Assembly (NCBI RefSeq): GCF_014655295.1
Contig: NZ_BNBI01000001.1
Coordinates: 558,001-622,000, forward strand
DNA: 64,000 nt
Direction: 5' to 3'
Source: Streptomyces fumanus
GTDB taxonomy: Bacteria; Actinomycetota; Actinomycetes; Streptomycetales; Streptomycetaceae
Below are positions 32,122 to 41,125 of this stretch, one piece after another. The stretch's first letter is position 1. Each line of letters opens with the position of its first letter. The notes under the pieces were generated by a model. That model saw nothing but the letters and a program-made list of their open reading frames with translations. It searched no databases and was not told the DNA's origin. Position numbers and translations under genes: made by a program.

Positions 32122-35100
32122 TGACGTTCCCTCAGACGAGACTCCCGATCCGTGTCGAGCTTGCCCTGGACGGCAGCACGTGGACCGACGTCACCCCTGA
32201 CGTGCTGGCCGAGCAGCAGATCCGCATCACCCGGGGCCGCTCCGACTGGGGCCAGCAGGTGGACCACGGCCGGTGCACGCTGACCTTCAAGAACCCGACC
32301 GGGAAGTACAGCCCGAAGAACCCGCTGTCCCCGCTGTACGGCAAGATCGGCCGGAACACCCCGATCCGCGTCAGCGTGCTCACCGGAAGCGTGGCCCTCG
32401 ACCTGCCCGGCAACACCGGCGACTACGCCTCCACCCCCGACACGGCAGCACTGGACATCACCGGCGACATCGACATCCGCATCGACGCCACCCTCGTCAA
32501 CTGGATCCAGGCCGACTACCCCAGCGCGGGCCAGGCCGACTACCCGCGCACCGAGCTGATCGCCAAGCGCGCCGCCGGTCAGGTGTCGTGGGCGCTGCAC
32601 ATGGTCCAGGGCCGCCCCTACGTCGAGTGGTCCACCGACGGCACGAACACCACCTGGGTATGGGCCAGCGTCGATGTCCCCCTGACCACGTCCGGGCGCC
32701 TCGCGCTCCGCGTCACGCTGGACGTCGACAACGGGGCCGGCGGCAAGAGCGTGGTGTTCTACACGGCCGAGACGATGGCCGGGCCCTGGGTCCCGCTGGA
32801 CTCCGGGACGTTCGCCGGGACGACGTCGGTCTACAGCGGCACGGCGCCGCTGCGGATCGGCGATGCCAGCGAAGCCACGACGTCGCGGCCGGCCCTCGGC
32901 CGGGTCCACGCCGCCGAGGTCCGCTCCGGCATCGACGGCATGCTGGTCGCGGCCCCGGACTTCACCGCGCAGCCGTCCGGCACGACCTCCTTCGTGGACG
33001 CGGCGGGCCGGACGTGGACGGTGGCCGGCGGCGCGGAGATCACCAACCGCAAGGTGCGGTTCGTCGGCGAGGTGTCCGCGTGGACCCCGAAGTGGGAGAC
33101 CGGCGGGAAGGACGTCACCACGGAGGTGGAGGCGGCCGGGGTGCTGCGCCGCCTCGGCCAGGGCGCGGTGCCCACCAAGAGCGCGTTCTTCCGGGAGTTC
33201 ACCAGCCCGGGCCGGATGGCCGCCGGGATCGTTGCCTACTGGCCGATGGAGGACGCCTCCGACGCGACCCGTCTGGCGTCGGCGTACAGCGGCCACCCCG
33301 CCATGATCACCACAGCGGGGGTGAGCCCGGCCGCCTACGCGGACTGGGTGGCCTCCGGCCCGCTCCCCACGATCGGCAGCGGCTCGATCCGCGTCGCGGT
33401 GCCCGCCTACAGCGTGCCCTCCGGGACGCGTATCGGCTGGTTCGCGAAGGTCCCGGCGTCCGGGACGCTGTCGACGCAGCGGCTGATGTCGCTGTCGCAG
33501 ACCGGGACGGCCGCCACCTGGTCGGTGTGGATCAACACCAGCGGGCAGCTCGCGGTACGCGCCTACGACGCCGACTCGGTCTTGCTCCATGACTCGGGGT
33601 TCGGGACGGACAGCATCAACGGCCTGGAGAAGTATCTCGTGCTGGTCCTCACCACGAGCGGCGCGAACGTCTCCTACTCGCTGCTGGTCGTCGACATCGC
33701 CGGGTCGATGCCCACGGCTGTGCCCGACAACGTCTACGTCTCGTTCTCGATCTCCGGGACCGTCACCGCCGCCACGACCAGCCGGGTCACCGCGATCCGG
33801 TTCGGTGAGGACGCCGGGATGAACGGTACCGCCGTCGGGCATCTCGCCATCGGCAACTCGACCGTCTCCTTCACCGCGTCGGTCGGCGTCATGGTCGGCT
33901 GGAACGCCGAAGAGGCCGCCTCGCGTACCGCGCGGATCGGCTACGAGGAGGGCATCCACTCCTACCCGACCGGGCCCGGCGACGAGCGGTGCGGCTGGCA
34001 GCCCGCAGGCACCGCCCTGGAGATCATGCGGGCAGCCGGAGACGTCGACGAGGGCATTCTCGCCGAGCAGCGCACCGTGCTGGGGCTGCGGTACGTCACC
34101 CGGGCCAGCATGTACAACCAGGCCGCGGCCCTCACCCTCGACTACCAGGGCGACGACGGCCTGGTCTCGCCGCTCGCGCCGACCGACGACGACCAGGGCG
34201 TCACCAACGACGTCACCGTCGCGCGCAGCAACGGCTCCTCGGCCCGGGTCACCCAGAGCAGCGGCGCCCTGTCCACACAGCCCCCGCCCGCCGGGATCGG
34301 CCTGTACGACACCTCGTACACCCTGAACCTGCTGGATGACCGGCAGCCGCTGCAGCACGCCGGATGGCGCCTCCACCTCGGCACCTGGGACGAGACCCGC
34401 TTCCCGCAGGTCACCGTGAACCTGGCGAACGCGCCCGCCTCGATCGAGGCCGCTGCCGGGGCGGACACCGGCTCCCGGATCGAGATCACGCACCCGCCGG
34501 TGTGGCTGCCGCCCGACACGGTGTCCCTCCTCGTGCAGGGCTACAGCGAGGTCATCGACCAGTTCACGTGGACGATCACCTACAACTGTTCGCCCGGCGG
34601 GCCCTGGGACGTGGCGTGGGCCGGCGGCAGCCCGACCGCGGTGGCGGCCCGCGAGTTCCAGTGGGTCGACACCGACGGCTCCCAGCTCGCCGAGGACCTC
34701 GACCCGGCCGAGAGCGCCGTCGACGTCTTCACCACGACCGGGCCCGTCTGGACGCCCCGTGTCGCCGACACCCCGTTCGACTGGCGTGTGGGCGGCGAGG
34801 TCATGACCGTCATCGCCCCCGGCGCCCTGCTCAACACCAACCCGTTCTTCGACACGGACATCACCGGCTGGACCGGCAGCGGCGCCACGATCAGCCACCA
34901 GCAGATCCCCGGCCGCATCCCCCCGCACCCGCGGGCCCGGGCCACCATGCAGGTCGTCCCGGACGGCGTGTCCGCGTCCGGCGGCGCGACCTGCACGCCG
35001 ACGCCGGTCGACTCGATCACGCCGGGCGCGACCTACACCGCGTCGATGTGGGTGTTCTGCGCGTCCGGGTGGAGCGACCTGCGGCCGACCGTCGACTGGT

Positions 35101-36020
35101 CGACGTCAGCAGGCACCTACATCTCCACCAGCCTCGGCACCGGGACCGCGGTGGCCGCGGGCCGGTGGACGTACGTGGAGCAGGAGTTCACGGCGCCGGC
35201 CACGGCCTCGCGGGGCGCGATGGGGGTACGGCACGGGGGGACACCGGGCCCGGCGGCGACCTATCACGTGTGGGCGGCGCGGCTGACCCGGAAGTCGTCG
35301 TGGGCGTACGACACGTTCTCCCGGACCTCGGCGTCCGGGTGGGGGACGTCCGACAGCGGCCTGGCCTGGGCCAGCGTGGGCGGCGGCGCGGCCACGGACT
35401 ACACCGTGTCGGGGTCGTACGCCTCGCACGTCCTGTCCACCGTGGACACGGTCCGCCGGTCCGCGATCACCGCGGCCTCCGCGGACTTCGACATCTACTG
35501 CGACATCGCCACCAGCGCGGCCGCCACCGGCGACACCCTGTACGGCGCGGTCTGTGCCCGCATGGCCGACGCCGCCAACCTGTACATGGCGCGGGTCGAT
35601 TTCCTCACCAACAGCAACATCATCTTCGCGATCCGGAGGATCGTCGGCGGCGTCGACACCCAGCTCGGCCTGAACTACGTCCCCCTCACGCCGAGCACCC
35701 CGGGCAGCTTCGTCCGCGTCCGCTTCCAGGGCACCGGCAGCACGCTCCGCGCGAAGATCTGGCGGGCCGGGGACATGGAGCCGTCGGTGTGGCGGGTGCA
35801 GACGACGGACACGGCACTGACCGCGCCGGGGCAGATCGGCACCCGCTCCGTGCGGCTCACCGGCAACACCAACGCGGCGACCGTCGAGGTCCGCTACGAC
35901 AACTTCGAGGTCGTCAACCCGCAGACCTACACCGTGGTCCGGTCACAGAACGGCATCGTCAAAGCCCACTCCGCCGGCGCCGCTGTGGTGCTGGCCCAGC
36001 CCGCCTACACGGCGCTCTAG
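32121..36020 (+). CDS. Large baseplate / receptor-binding protein with LamG-like domains
   Basis: 1299 residues, ATGA-coupled to the tape measure. Residues 1-90 resemble a distal-tail domain (IRVELALDGSTWTDVTPDVL; GRCTLTFKNPTGKYSPKNPL). Residues about 90-290 and 365-580 are concanavalin/LamG-like (TGDYASTPDTAALDITGDID; GIVAYWPMEDASDATRLASA). A central beta region follows (YEEGIHSYPTGPGDERCGW). About 890-1070 resembles a CBM4/9-type module (LLNTNPFFDTDITGWTGSG) and 1085-1260 another ConA-like fold (YDTFSRTSASGWGTSDSGLA). Fusion of distal tail and adhesion domains is usual in Streptomyces phages; it probably binds host surface glycans (inference). Confidence 0.82.
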   Translation: MTFPQTRLPIRVELALDGSTWTDVTPDVLAEQQIRITRGRSDWGQQVDHGRCTLTFKNPTGKYSPKNPLSPLYGKIGRNTPIRVSVLTGSVALDLPGNTGDYASTPDTAALDITGDIDIRIDATLVNWIQADYPSAGQADYPRTELIAKRAAGQVSWALHMVQGRPYVEWSTDGTNTTWVWASVDVPLTTSGRLALRVTLDVDNGAGGKSVVFYTAETMAGPWVPLDSGTFAGTTSVYSGTAPLRIGDASEATTSRPALGRVHAAEVRSGIDGMLVAAPDFTAQPSGTTSFVDAAGRTWTVAGGAEITNRKVRFVGEVSAWTPKWETGGKDVTTEVEAAGVLRRLGQGAVPTKSAFFREFTSPGRMAAGIVAYWPMEDASDATRLASAYSGHPAMITTAGVSPAAYADWVASGPLPTIGSGSIRVAVPAYSVPSGTRIGWFAKVPASGTLSTQRLMSLSQTGTAATWSVWINTSGQLAVRAYDADSVLLHDSGFGTDSINGLEKYLVLVLTTSGANVSYSLLVVDIAGSMPTAVPDNVYVSFSISGTVTAATTSRVTAIRFGEDAGMNGTAVGHLAIGNSTVSFTASVGVMVGWNAEEAASRTARIGYEEGIHSYPTGPGDERCGWQPAGTALEIMRAAGDVDEGILAEQRTVLGLRYVTRASMYNQAAALTLDYQGDDGLVSPLAPTDDDQGVTNDVTVARSNGSSARVTQSSGALSTQPPPAGIGLYDTSYTLNLLDDRQPLQHAGWRLHLGTWDETRFPQVTVNLANAPASIEAAAGADTGSRIEITHPPVWLPPDTVSLLVQGYSEVIDQFTWTITYNCSPGGPWDVAWAGGSPTAVAAREFQWVDTDGSQLAEDLDPAESAVDVFTTTGPVWTPRVADTPFDWRVGGEVMTVIAPGALLNTNPFFDTDITGWTGSGATISHQQIPGRIPPHPRARATMQVVPDGVSASGGATCTPTPVDSITPGATYTASMWVFCASGWSDLRPTVDWSTSAGTYISTSLGTGTAVAAGRWTYVEQEFTAPATASRGAMGVRHGGTPGPAATYHVWAARLTRKSSWAYDTFSRTSASGWGTSDSGLAWASVGGGAATDYTVSGSYASHVLSTVDTVRRSAITAASADFDIYCDIATSAAATGDTLYGAVCARMADAANLYMARVDFLTNSNIIFAIRRIVGGVDTQLGLNYVPLTPSTPGSFVRVRFQGTGSTLRAKIWRAGDMEPSVWRVQTTDTALTAPGQIGTRSVRLTGNTNAATVEVRYDNFEVVNPQTYTVVRSQNGIVKAHSAGAAVVLAQPAYTAL

Positions 36021-36029
36021 GAGGCACGC

Positions 36030-36569
36030 GTGGCCAGGTATCCCGTGATCTACGCGGGCCAGCGCATCACCGGCAGTCTGCTGCAGTCGATGCTCCCCGA
36101 CGTGATCATGAAGGCGGTGAACGAGGACAGGGTGACGACCACAACGTTCACTGCGGACTCGGAGCTGACGACGACGCTCGACGCGAACGCCACCTATCAC
36201 GTGACCATGTACATCCAGTTCGCGGCGACCGACGCCGCCGGATTCCAGACTCAGTGGATCATCCCGACGGGGGCGACCGGCAGCCGCTCCGGGTTCGGCG
36301 CCGCCTACGAACTGTCGTCGAGCAGCACAGCGACCGCGCAGGCCGCGAACGGCGGCTACCACCGGTCCGGGATCCACGCCCTGACTACCACCGTCCGCTA
36401 CGGCACCCGCAACTCGGCGTCCAACCAGGCGATCGCCCTGGAGGAGGGCACCGTCATCACCGGCAGCTCCGGCGGGACGCTCGCCCTGGCCTGGGCACAG
36501 GCCATCTCCAACGCGTCCGCGACCCGCGTCGGCGCCGGATCCACCATGCACATCCGCCGCATCGCATAG
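36030..36569 (+). CDS. Minor tail protein
   Basis: 179 residues from GTG 36030, SD TAGGAGG. MARYPVIYAGQRITGSLLQS, MLPDVIMKAVNEDRVTTTTF begins like many short Streptomyces tail-tip proteins; the rest is a beta jelly-roll (YHVTMYIQFAATDAAGFQTQ, GTVITGSSGGTLALAWAQAI, STMHIRRI). The TNF/C1q-like pattern suggests a trimeric tip or receptor-contact protein (inference). Confidence 0.7.
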   Translation: MARYPVIYAGQRITGSLLQSMLPDVIMKAVNEDRVTTTTFTADSELTTTLDANATYHVTMYIQFAATDAAGFQTQWIIPTGATGSRSGFGAAYELSSSSTATAQAANGGYHRSGIHALTTTVRYGTRNSASNQAIALEEGTVITGSSGGTLALAWAQAISNASATRVGAGSTMHIRRIA

Positions 36570-36580
36570 GAGACCAACCC

Positions 36581-36799
36581 ATGGCAGAACTGGCCTACCC
36601 CCACTACGTCCTTCAGGCCGACGGCCCCCGGGAGACGGGCATCAACGTCACCATCGTCGTCTCCGACGGCGTCGGCGGGCCCCTCCCCGGCAAGACCGTG
36701 GACGGTGTCGTCGAGCACCTCCGGGACTACCTCCTCGGCGAGGACGGTGACGTCACCGTGCAGCTCGTCCACAACCAGATCCAGTCCACCCCCTTGTAG
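36581..36799 (+). CDS. Small hypothetical tail-region protein
   Basis: 72 residues from ATG 36581 (SD TAGGAG). MAELAYPHYVLQADGPRETG, INVTIVVSDGVGGPLPGKTV, DGVVEHLRDYLLGEDGDVTV: mixed alpha/beta. It lies between the tail-tip protein and the endolysin, and ends 8 nt before the latter. No family recognised. Confidence 0.65.
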   Translation: MAELAYPHYVLQADGPRETGINVTIVVSDGVGGPLPGKTVDGVVEHLRDYLLGEDGDVTVQLVHNQIQSTPL

Positions 36800-36807
36800 G
36801 AGCCCTC

Positions 36808-37719
36808 ATGGCCACACCCCTGTCCGCGTCCCGCCTGCTGTCCGCCCTGCGGGCCGAGGGCGTCCACGTCGTGGAGGTCGGCGACTGGCGCACCCACAAC
36901 CGCAACCACAAGGGCCCCTGGGGCCCGGTCCACGGAGTCATGATCCACCACACCGTGACCAAGGGCAGCGCCCGCACGGTGGAGCTGTGCCGGGCCGGGC
37001 GCAGCGACCTGCCGGGGCCGCTGTGCCACGGCGTCATCACCAAGGACGGCCGCGTCCACCTGGTCGGCCACGGCCGCGCCAACCACGCGGGCCTGGGCGA
37101 CGACGACGTGCTGCGCGCCGTCATCAACGAGACCGCGGTGCCCGGCGACAACGAGGCGAGCACCGACGGCAACCGGTACTTCTACGGCTTCGAGTGCGAG
37201 AACATGGGCGACGGCGAGGACCCGTGGCCGGCCGCCCAGTTGGAGGCGATCGAGCGGGTCGCCGCGGCGATTTGCCGTGCGCACGACTGGGACGAGCGGT
37301 CGGTGATCGGGCACCTGGAGTGGCAGCCGGGGAAGGTGGACCCGCGCGGGTTCACCATGTCCTCGATGCGGGCCCGGATCGGCGATCGCCTCGGCTCGAA
37401 ATCGCCGGCGCCCGCGTTGCCGGCGCCGCGCAAGCCGGTGGTCGACCTGTCCCAGCTCGTCGCCGCCGCCCGCTCCAACCCGGCCGCGAAGGGCACGCCC
37501 GTCACCTATGCCGGCGTGCGCACCGTGGAGGCCGCGCTGGTCGACGAGGGACTGCTCGCCAAGGCGTACAGCGACGGCCACTACGGCACGACCACGGTGG
37601 ACGCCTACGCGAAGTGGCAGCGGCGCCTCGGCTACCGCGGCAAGGACGCCGACGGCATCCCCGGCAAGACCTCGCTCGCCCGACTCGGGGCGAAGCACGG
37701 CTTCGAGGTCAAGGAGTAG
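36808..37719 (+). CDS. Endolysin: N-acetylmuramoyl-L-alanine amidase
   Basis: 303 residues, SD TAGGAG. Residues 20-190 form an Amidase_2 (PGRP-type) domain: GVMIHHTVTKGSARTVELCR with zinc His at 47-48, HGVITKDGRVHLVGHGRANH, YFYGFECENMGDGEDPW and SVIGHLEWQPGKVDPRGF with the later zinc ligands. Residues about 225-300 are a peptidoglycan-binding domain (VDLSQLVAAARSNPAAKGTP; YGTTTVDAYAKWQRRLGYRG; GIPGKTSLARLG). It cuts the amide bond between MurNAc and L-Ala to lyse the host. The holin lies 240 nt downstream. Confidence 0.9.
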   Translation: MATPLSASRLLSALRAEGVHVVEVGDWRTHNRNHKGPWGPVHGVMIHHTVTKGSARTVELCRAGRSDLPGPLCHGVITKDGRVHLVGHGRANHAGLGDDDVLRAVINETAVPGDNEASTDGNRYFYGFECENMGDGEDPWPAAQLEAIERVAAAICRAHDWDERSVIGHLEWQPGKVDPRGFTMSSMRARIGDRLGSKSPAPALPAPRKPVVDLSQLVAAARSNPAAKGTPVTYAGVRTVEAALVDEGLLAKAYSDGHYGTTTVDAYAKWQRRLGYRGKDADGIPGKTSLARLGAKHGFEVKE

Positions 37720-37722
37720 CTC

Positions 37723-37956
37723 ATGCCGACCGCGCCCCGTCTCTTCACCCTCGAACGGGACACCGACATCACGGGTGTCTCCGGCACCGGCACCGTCGCA
37801 GACGGCGTGCTGTGGCCCGACGGCACCGTCTCCATCCGCTGGCGCGGCGACCGCCCATCCATCGTGTTCTGGGAGTCCCTGCCAGACGCCGAGCACGTCC
37901 ACGGCCACCAGGGCGCGACGCGCTTCGTGTGGGCCGACAACTCTGAGGAGGACTGA
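37723..37956 (+). CDS. Small hypothetical protein of the lysis region
   Basis: 77 residues. LERDTDITGVSGTGTVADGV, LWPDGTVSIRWRGDRPSIVF and ATRFVWADNSEED form a small beta-rich domain recurrent next to endolysins in actinophages. No membrane segment. It overlaps neither neighbour and is 3 nt before the holin. Function unknown. Confidence 0.65.
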   Translation: MPTAPRLFTLERDTDITGVSGTGTVADGVLWPDGTVSIRWRGDRPSIVFWESLPDAEHVHGHQGATRFVWADNSEED

Positions 37957-37959
37957 CCC

Positions 37960-38217
37960 ATGTCCGAGATCAACCTGCCCGACGCCGAGACCGTCGTGAA
38001 GACCGCGAAGACCTACGGCCGCGACCTCCTGGAAAGGACGCTGTCGACGTTTCTGCAGGCGTTCATCGGCGGCATCGTCGTCACCACGCCGCTGGACGGC
38101 TCCATGTGGTACGCCGCCGGGGCCGGCGGTGTCGGCGCTGTCCTCGCCCTCGGCAAGGGTTTGATCGCCCGCTGGCGCGACGTCACCAACTCTGCGTCGC
38201 TGGCCAAGGGCGTCTAG
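37960..38217 (+). CDS. Holin (probable)
   Basis: 85 residues. Two hydrophobic segments (TLSTFLQAFIGGIVVTTPL, MWYAAGAGGVGAVLALGKGL) joined by a short loop, a charged N-terminus (NLPDAETVVKTAKTYGRDL) and a basic turn near the end (IARWRDV). Size and topology fit a class II holin that permeabilises the membrane to release or activate the endolysin. The stop TAG overlaps the next GTG. Confidence 0.78.
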   Translation: MSEINLPDAETVVKTAKTYGRDLLERTLSTFLQAFIGGIVVTTPLDGSMWYAAGAGGVGAVLALGKGLIARWRDVTNSASLAKGV

Positions 38218-38660
38218 TGCAGTGCCGGGCGGTCCGGCGGCTGCACGCCCGGCTGGGCCGCCGCGGCACCTTCCTGCTCGTCCTCGGCGTCGGCAAAACC
38301 TGCTGGGGCCTCAGCTTCTTCGTCGCCCCGCCGAGCAGCCGCGGCCTGGAGCTGCTCACGCACTGGTGCTCACTGCGGCACTGGGCCTGGCTGTGGATCA
38401 TCTGCGGGCTCGTGACGACCGCCTCCGCGTTCGTCCGCGTCGGCCGCGACCGGTACGGTTTCCTCGCCGCGCTCGCTCCCCCCACCGTGTGGGCGATCGC
38501 CTACGCCGCTGCTGTGGTCAGCGGCACCTACTCCCGTGGCCTGTGGGTCGCGATCTGGTACCTCACCTCGCACGTCGGGGTCATTCTGTGGGCGAGCACG
38601 GTGCCCGAGCATTCGGTCCCCCACGTGCCGCGTTCCGCCCGGAAAGGGCGGGAGCCGTGA
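38217..38660 (+). CDS. Four-segment membrane protein of the lysis region
   Basis: 147 residues from GTG 38217 overlapping the holin stop. Four hydrophobic segments: GTFLLVLGVGKTCWGLSFFV, AWLWIICGLVTTASAFV, FLAALAPPTVWAIAYAAAVV, GLWVAIWYLTSHVGVILWAS. Such proteins occur after holins in Streptomyces phages; they may be second holins or pinholin-like. GTGA-coupled to the next gene. No firm family. Confidence 0.65.
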   Translation: MQCRAVRRLHARLGRRGTFLLVLGVGKTCWGLSFFVAPPSSRGLELLTHWCSLRHWAWLWIICGLVTTASAFVRVGRDRYGFLAALAPPTVWAIAYAAAVVSGTYSRGLWVAIWYLTSHVGVILWASTVPEHSVPHVPRSARKGREP

Positions 38661-39016
38661 CCCTGTGGGCTGGGCTGGTGGCCGCGTTCGGGACGGTCGG
38701 GATGGTGGTTGCGGGGATTTTCTCGGCGCGGGCGACGACGCGGGCGACTATGGCGACGGCGGAGGCGACGCGCGCGGCTGCGCTGGCGCAGGCGGAGCCG
38801 TCGCAGCGGGAGCAGGACCGGGCCGCGTTCGAGGCGATCAAGGCGGAGCTGAAGGAAGACCTCGCCGAGACGAAGGCGGAAGTGGCCCGGGTGCGCGGGG
38901 TGCTGTGGTCGATCTCCCGATGGGCGCTGGCGCTGCGGGATCAGGTGGTGGAGCGGGACGGTACGCCGCTGCCGCCGCCGGAGGATGTGGAGGAGTACTA
39001 CCGAACTGGAGTGTGA
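38657..39016 (+). CDS. Membrane-anchored coiled-coil protein (spanin-like?)
   Basis: 119 residues. N-terminal membrane anchor (LWAGLVAAFGTVGMVVAGIF), then a long helix (ATTRATMATAEATRAAALAQ, DRAAFEAIKAELKEDLAETK) and a tail with ALALRDQVVERDGTPLPPPE. A one-pass protein with coiled coil at the end of the lysis cassette looks like Rz-type proteins, but Gram-positive hosts have no outer membrane, so a spanin role is doubtful. A strong terminator follows. Confidence 0.6.
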   Translation: MTLWAGLVAAFGTVGMVVAGIFSARATTRATMATAEATRAAALAQAEPSQREQDRAAFEAIKAELKEDLAETKAEVARVRGVLWSISRWALALRDQVVERDGTPLPPPEDVEEYYRTGV

Positions 39017-39020
39017 GCGG

Positions 39021-39063
39021 GGCCCCCGTCGTCTGCCCCTTGCGGGGGCGGGCGGCGGGGGCC
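39021..39063. terminator. Terminator of the virion operon
   Basis: Long inverted repeat: GGCCCCC...GCCCC (39021-39039) and GGGGGC...GGGGGCC (39044-39063) around TTGC, immediately after the last rightward virion gene and just before the stop of a leftward gene. It serves both directions. Confidence 0.7.
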
Positions 39064-39069
39064 GTTTCG

Positions 39070-39738
39070 TCATGCCCTGATGGCGGTGAGCACCTGCTCC
39101 GTGTCATCCAGCCCGTCCAGCACAGCATCGGCGCCCGCATCCCGGAGCTCGGCCGCCGACGTTTTCCCTGTGGCAACGCCGACCACCCGGACGCCTGCCT
39201 CTCGCCCACCGGCGACGTCGGCGGGAGTATCTCCGAGGAAGACCGCCTTCTCCGGGGACACCCCGGCCCGAGCCAGCGCGAGACGCACCAACTCCGGGCG
39301 CCCTTCCCCGTCCTCACCGTAGGCGCCCTCGTCCATGCGGAGATAGGAGTCCAGCCCGAACACCGCCAGCTTCACCTCGGCGGCCGAACGTACATTGCCC
39401 GTCACCACCGACTGCCGCACACCCCGCTCGTCGACAGCAGCGAGCACCGCAGCAGCGCCAGGCAGCGCGTGCCCACGCTCACGCAGCTCGGCCGCCCGCT
39501 GAACGTGCACCGCACCGAGCGCGGCCGCGAACCGGGAGAACAACTCCTCGTCATACTCCAGGCCGTGCATCTGCGCGGTCTCCCGCAAGATCACCCGTTC
39601 CGTCGACCCCGTGACCGACGCCTGCTCACGCAGGGCAACGCCTGTCACCTGCTCGAACGCGACGGCCCACAGCTCACGCCCAACGCCCCTCGTCGCCATC
39701 AGCGTATGGTCGATGTCCCACAGCACCAGCTCCGGCAC
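39070..39738 (-). CDS. HAD-family phosphatase (PGP-like)
   Basis: 222 residues; GTG 39738 is chosen because GGAGAGAGGAGG precedes it by 5 nt; the frame could extend to 39774. Motif I LWDIDHTLMAT (DxD nucleophile), motif II VVTGNVR, motif III a Lys in ALARAGVSPEKAVF, motif IV FLGDTPADVAGG. HAD hydrolases of this kind dephosphorylate small metabolites such as phosphoglycolate or nucleotides. It is divergent from the XRE-TPR regulator, a pairing often seen on Streptomyces integrative elements. It lies between the lysis module and the att end, hence cargo. Confidence 0.82.
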   Translation of the reverse strand: MPELVLWDIDHTLMATRGVGRELWAVAFEQVTGVALREQASVTGSTERVILRETAQMHGLEYDEELFSRFAAALGAVHVQRAAELRERGHALPGAAAVLAAVDERGVRQSVVTGNVRSAAEVKLAVFGLDSYLRMDEGAYGEDGEGRPELVRLALARAGVSPEKAVFLGDTPADVAGGREAGVRVVGVATGKTSAAELRDAGADAVLDGLDDTEQVLTAIRA

Positions 39739-39790
39739 CGGCGCCTCCTCTCTCCACGAACACGGGGTCCCCACGCATCGGGCACCCTAC

Positions 39791-39803
39791 GCTCGGAACG
39801 AGC
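39791..39803. promoter_or_regulatory. Candidate operator in the HAD/XRE divergent gap
   Basis: GCTCG-GAA-CGAGC dyad, 17 nt before the XRE-TPR start, in the 81-bp gap between two divergent genes. Short, so only suggestive. Confidence 0.35.
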
Positions 39804-39819
39804 AGCAAGGAGTAGGCGC

Positions 39820-41022
39820 ATGGTTGCAGCAGACCTCCCCATCGGGGACCGGATCAGGCACTACCGCGGCGGACGCCGCCAGGACGCGATCGCCGGACTG
39901 GTCGGCATCAGCCCGGACTACCTGTCGCAGATCGAGCGCGGGCTGAAAGTCCCATCGGTGCCGATCCTGTACGCCCTCGCGCAGGAGCTGGGCGTGCCGG
40001 CCGCGGCGCTGCTGTCCGAGCAGGCGCCCATGGAGGCGGAGTCATCGGACACCGCCGAGGCTGCGGTAGGCCGCGCGCTCCTCGGCTACGGCCCGGCGCT
40101 CAGCACCAGCCCAGCGACGGCGGCCGTACTGCGGGACCGGGTCGAGGCCGCCTGGCAGTCCTGGCAGACCAGCGGGACCCGGTTCACGGAGGCATCCGAG
40201 GCACTGCCCGCCCTCGTCGCCGACGTGGAGCACGCGGTGCGCGCCGCCCGTACCGGGACTGACCCGGCCGAACGTCGTGCCGTGCTGCGGACGGCGGCTG
40301 ACCTGTACTGCCTGCTGAGGTCGTACCTGCGGCGCACTGGCCGCGTAGACCTCGCCACCATCGCCGCCGACCGGGCGATGCGCGCCGCCGAGGACGCCGA
40401 CGACCCGCTGCGCATCGCGGCCGCCCAGTGGAACCTCGGTCACGTGCTCCTCGCCGCCGGCCAACCCGCAGAGGCCGAGGAACTGGCTCTCCGCGCGGCC
40501 GAGCAGGTCGCCACGACGACGATGCCTGAGGTCGAACGGGCCGCGATGGGCGGCGCCCTTCACCTCGTCGCGGTGGTCGGTGCCGCGCGCCGCCGCCGGT
40601 GGTGGGAGGCCCGTGACCGCCTGCGGCAGCACGCGGCGCCGGCGGCCCGCCACGTGCCGGACGACAGCAATATCGGGTGGACCGTGTTCGGCCCGACCAA
40701 CGTCGCACTGCACGCGGTGAGCATCGACATGGAGGCCGGGGAGACCGGCGAGGCCCTGCACACTGCGGACGCCATCGACACCAGCGGCGTGCCCTCGCTG
40801 GAACGGGAGTTCACGTTCGTCCTGGAGGTCGCTGCTTGCCACTCGCAGCGCCGGGACGACGCGGCTGCCCTGCTCGCTCTCCGCGACTTGGAGGCGATCG
40901 CGCCGGAGGATCTTTCACGGAACCCGCTCGCCCGCCAGCTCGTGCTCACGGTCATCCGCCGGGCGCGGGCGATGCACGCCCGGCAGGCCGAGAAGATGGC
41001 CGAGCGGATCGGACTGATCTAG
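39820..41022 (+). CDS. XRE regulator with TPR-like C-terminal domain
   Basis: 400 residues from ATG 39820 (SD AAGGAG). Residues 8-65 form an XRE HTH: IGDRIRHYRGGRRQDAIAGL, VGISPDYLSQIERGLKVPSV. Residues 90-390 are alpha-helical TPR-type repeats (ERRAVLRTAADLYCLLRSYL; RIAAAQWNLGHVLLAAGQPA; EREFTFVLEVAACHSQRRDD). Regulators of this layout in Streptomyces and Firmicutes often sense small ligands or peptides. Divergent transcription with the HAD gene suggests they act together, for example the phosphatase altering a ligand sensed by the TPR domain (inference). Confidence 0.82.
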   Translation: MVAADLPIGDRIRHYRGGRRQDAIAGLVGISPDYLSQIERGLKVPSVPILYALAQELGVPAAALLSEQAPMEAESSDTAEAAVGRALLGYGPALSTSPATAAVLRDRVEAAWQSWQTSGTRFTEASEALPALVADVEHAVRAARTGTDPAERRAVLRTAADLYCLLRSYLRRTGRVDLATIAADRAMRAAEDADDPLRIAAAQWNLGHVLLAAGQPAEAEELALRAAEQVATTTMPEVERAAMGGALHLVAVVGAARRRRWWEARDRLRQHAAPAARHVPDDSNIGWTVFGPTNVALHAVSIDMEAGETGEALHTADAIDTSGVPSLEREFTFVLEVAACHSQRRDDAAALLALRDLEAIAPEDLSRNPLARQLVLTVIRRARAMHARQAEKMAERIGLI

Positions 41023-41034
41023 GGAGCCCGTGGT

Positions 41035-41059
41035 CCACCCGAACTGTCAGTTCGGGTGG
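41035..41059 (+). terminator. Hairpin terminator after the XRE-TPR gene
   Basis: CCACCCGAACTG (41035-41046) and its exact complement (41048-41059) around a single base, 13 nt after the stop. As a nearly uninterrupted 25-bp palindrome it could also be an operator. Confidence 0.55.
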
Positions 41060-41125
41060 GTTCACTGATGCCTATCTACGGTCGCAGGTGTGAGACAGAG
41101 CACACCGACTGTGGAGGCATCCGCC

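Noticed and set aside
31056..34928. 1290-codon open frame on the minus strand
   Set aside because: It is antisense to the tape measure and baseplate genes; composition is that of a third-position-GC shadow and it has no SD or family motif.
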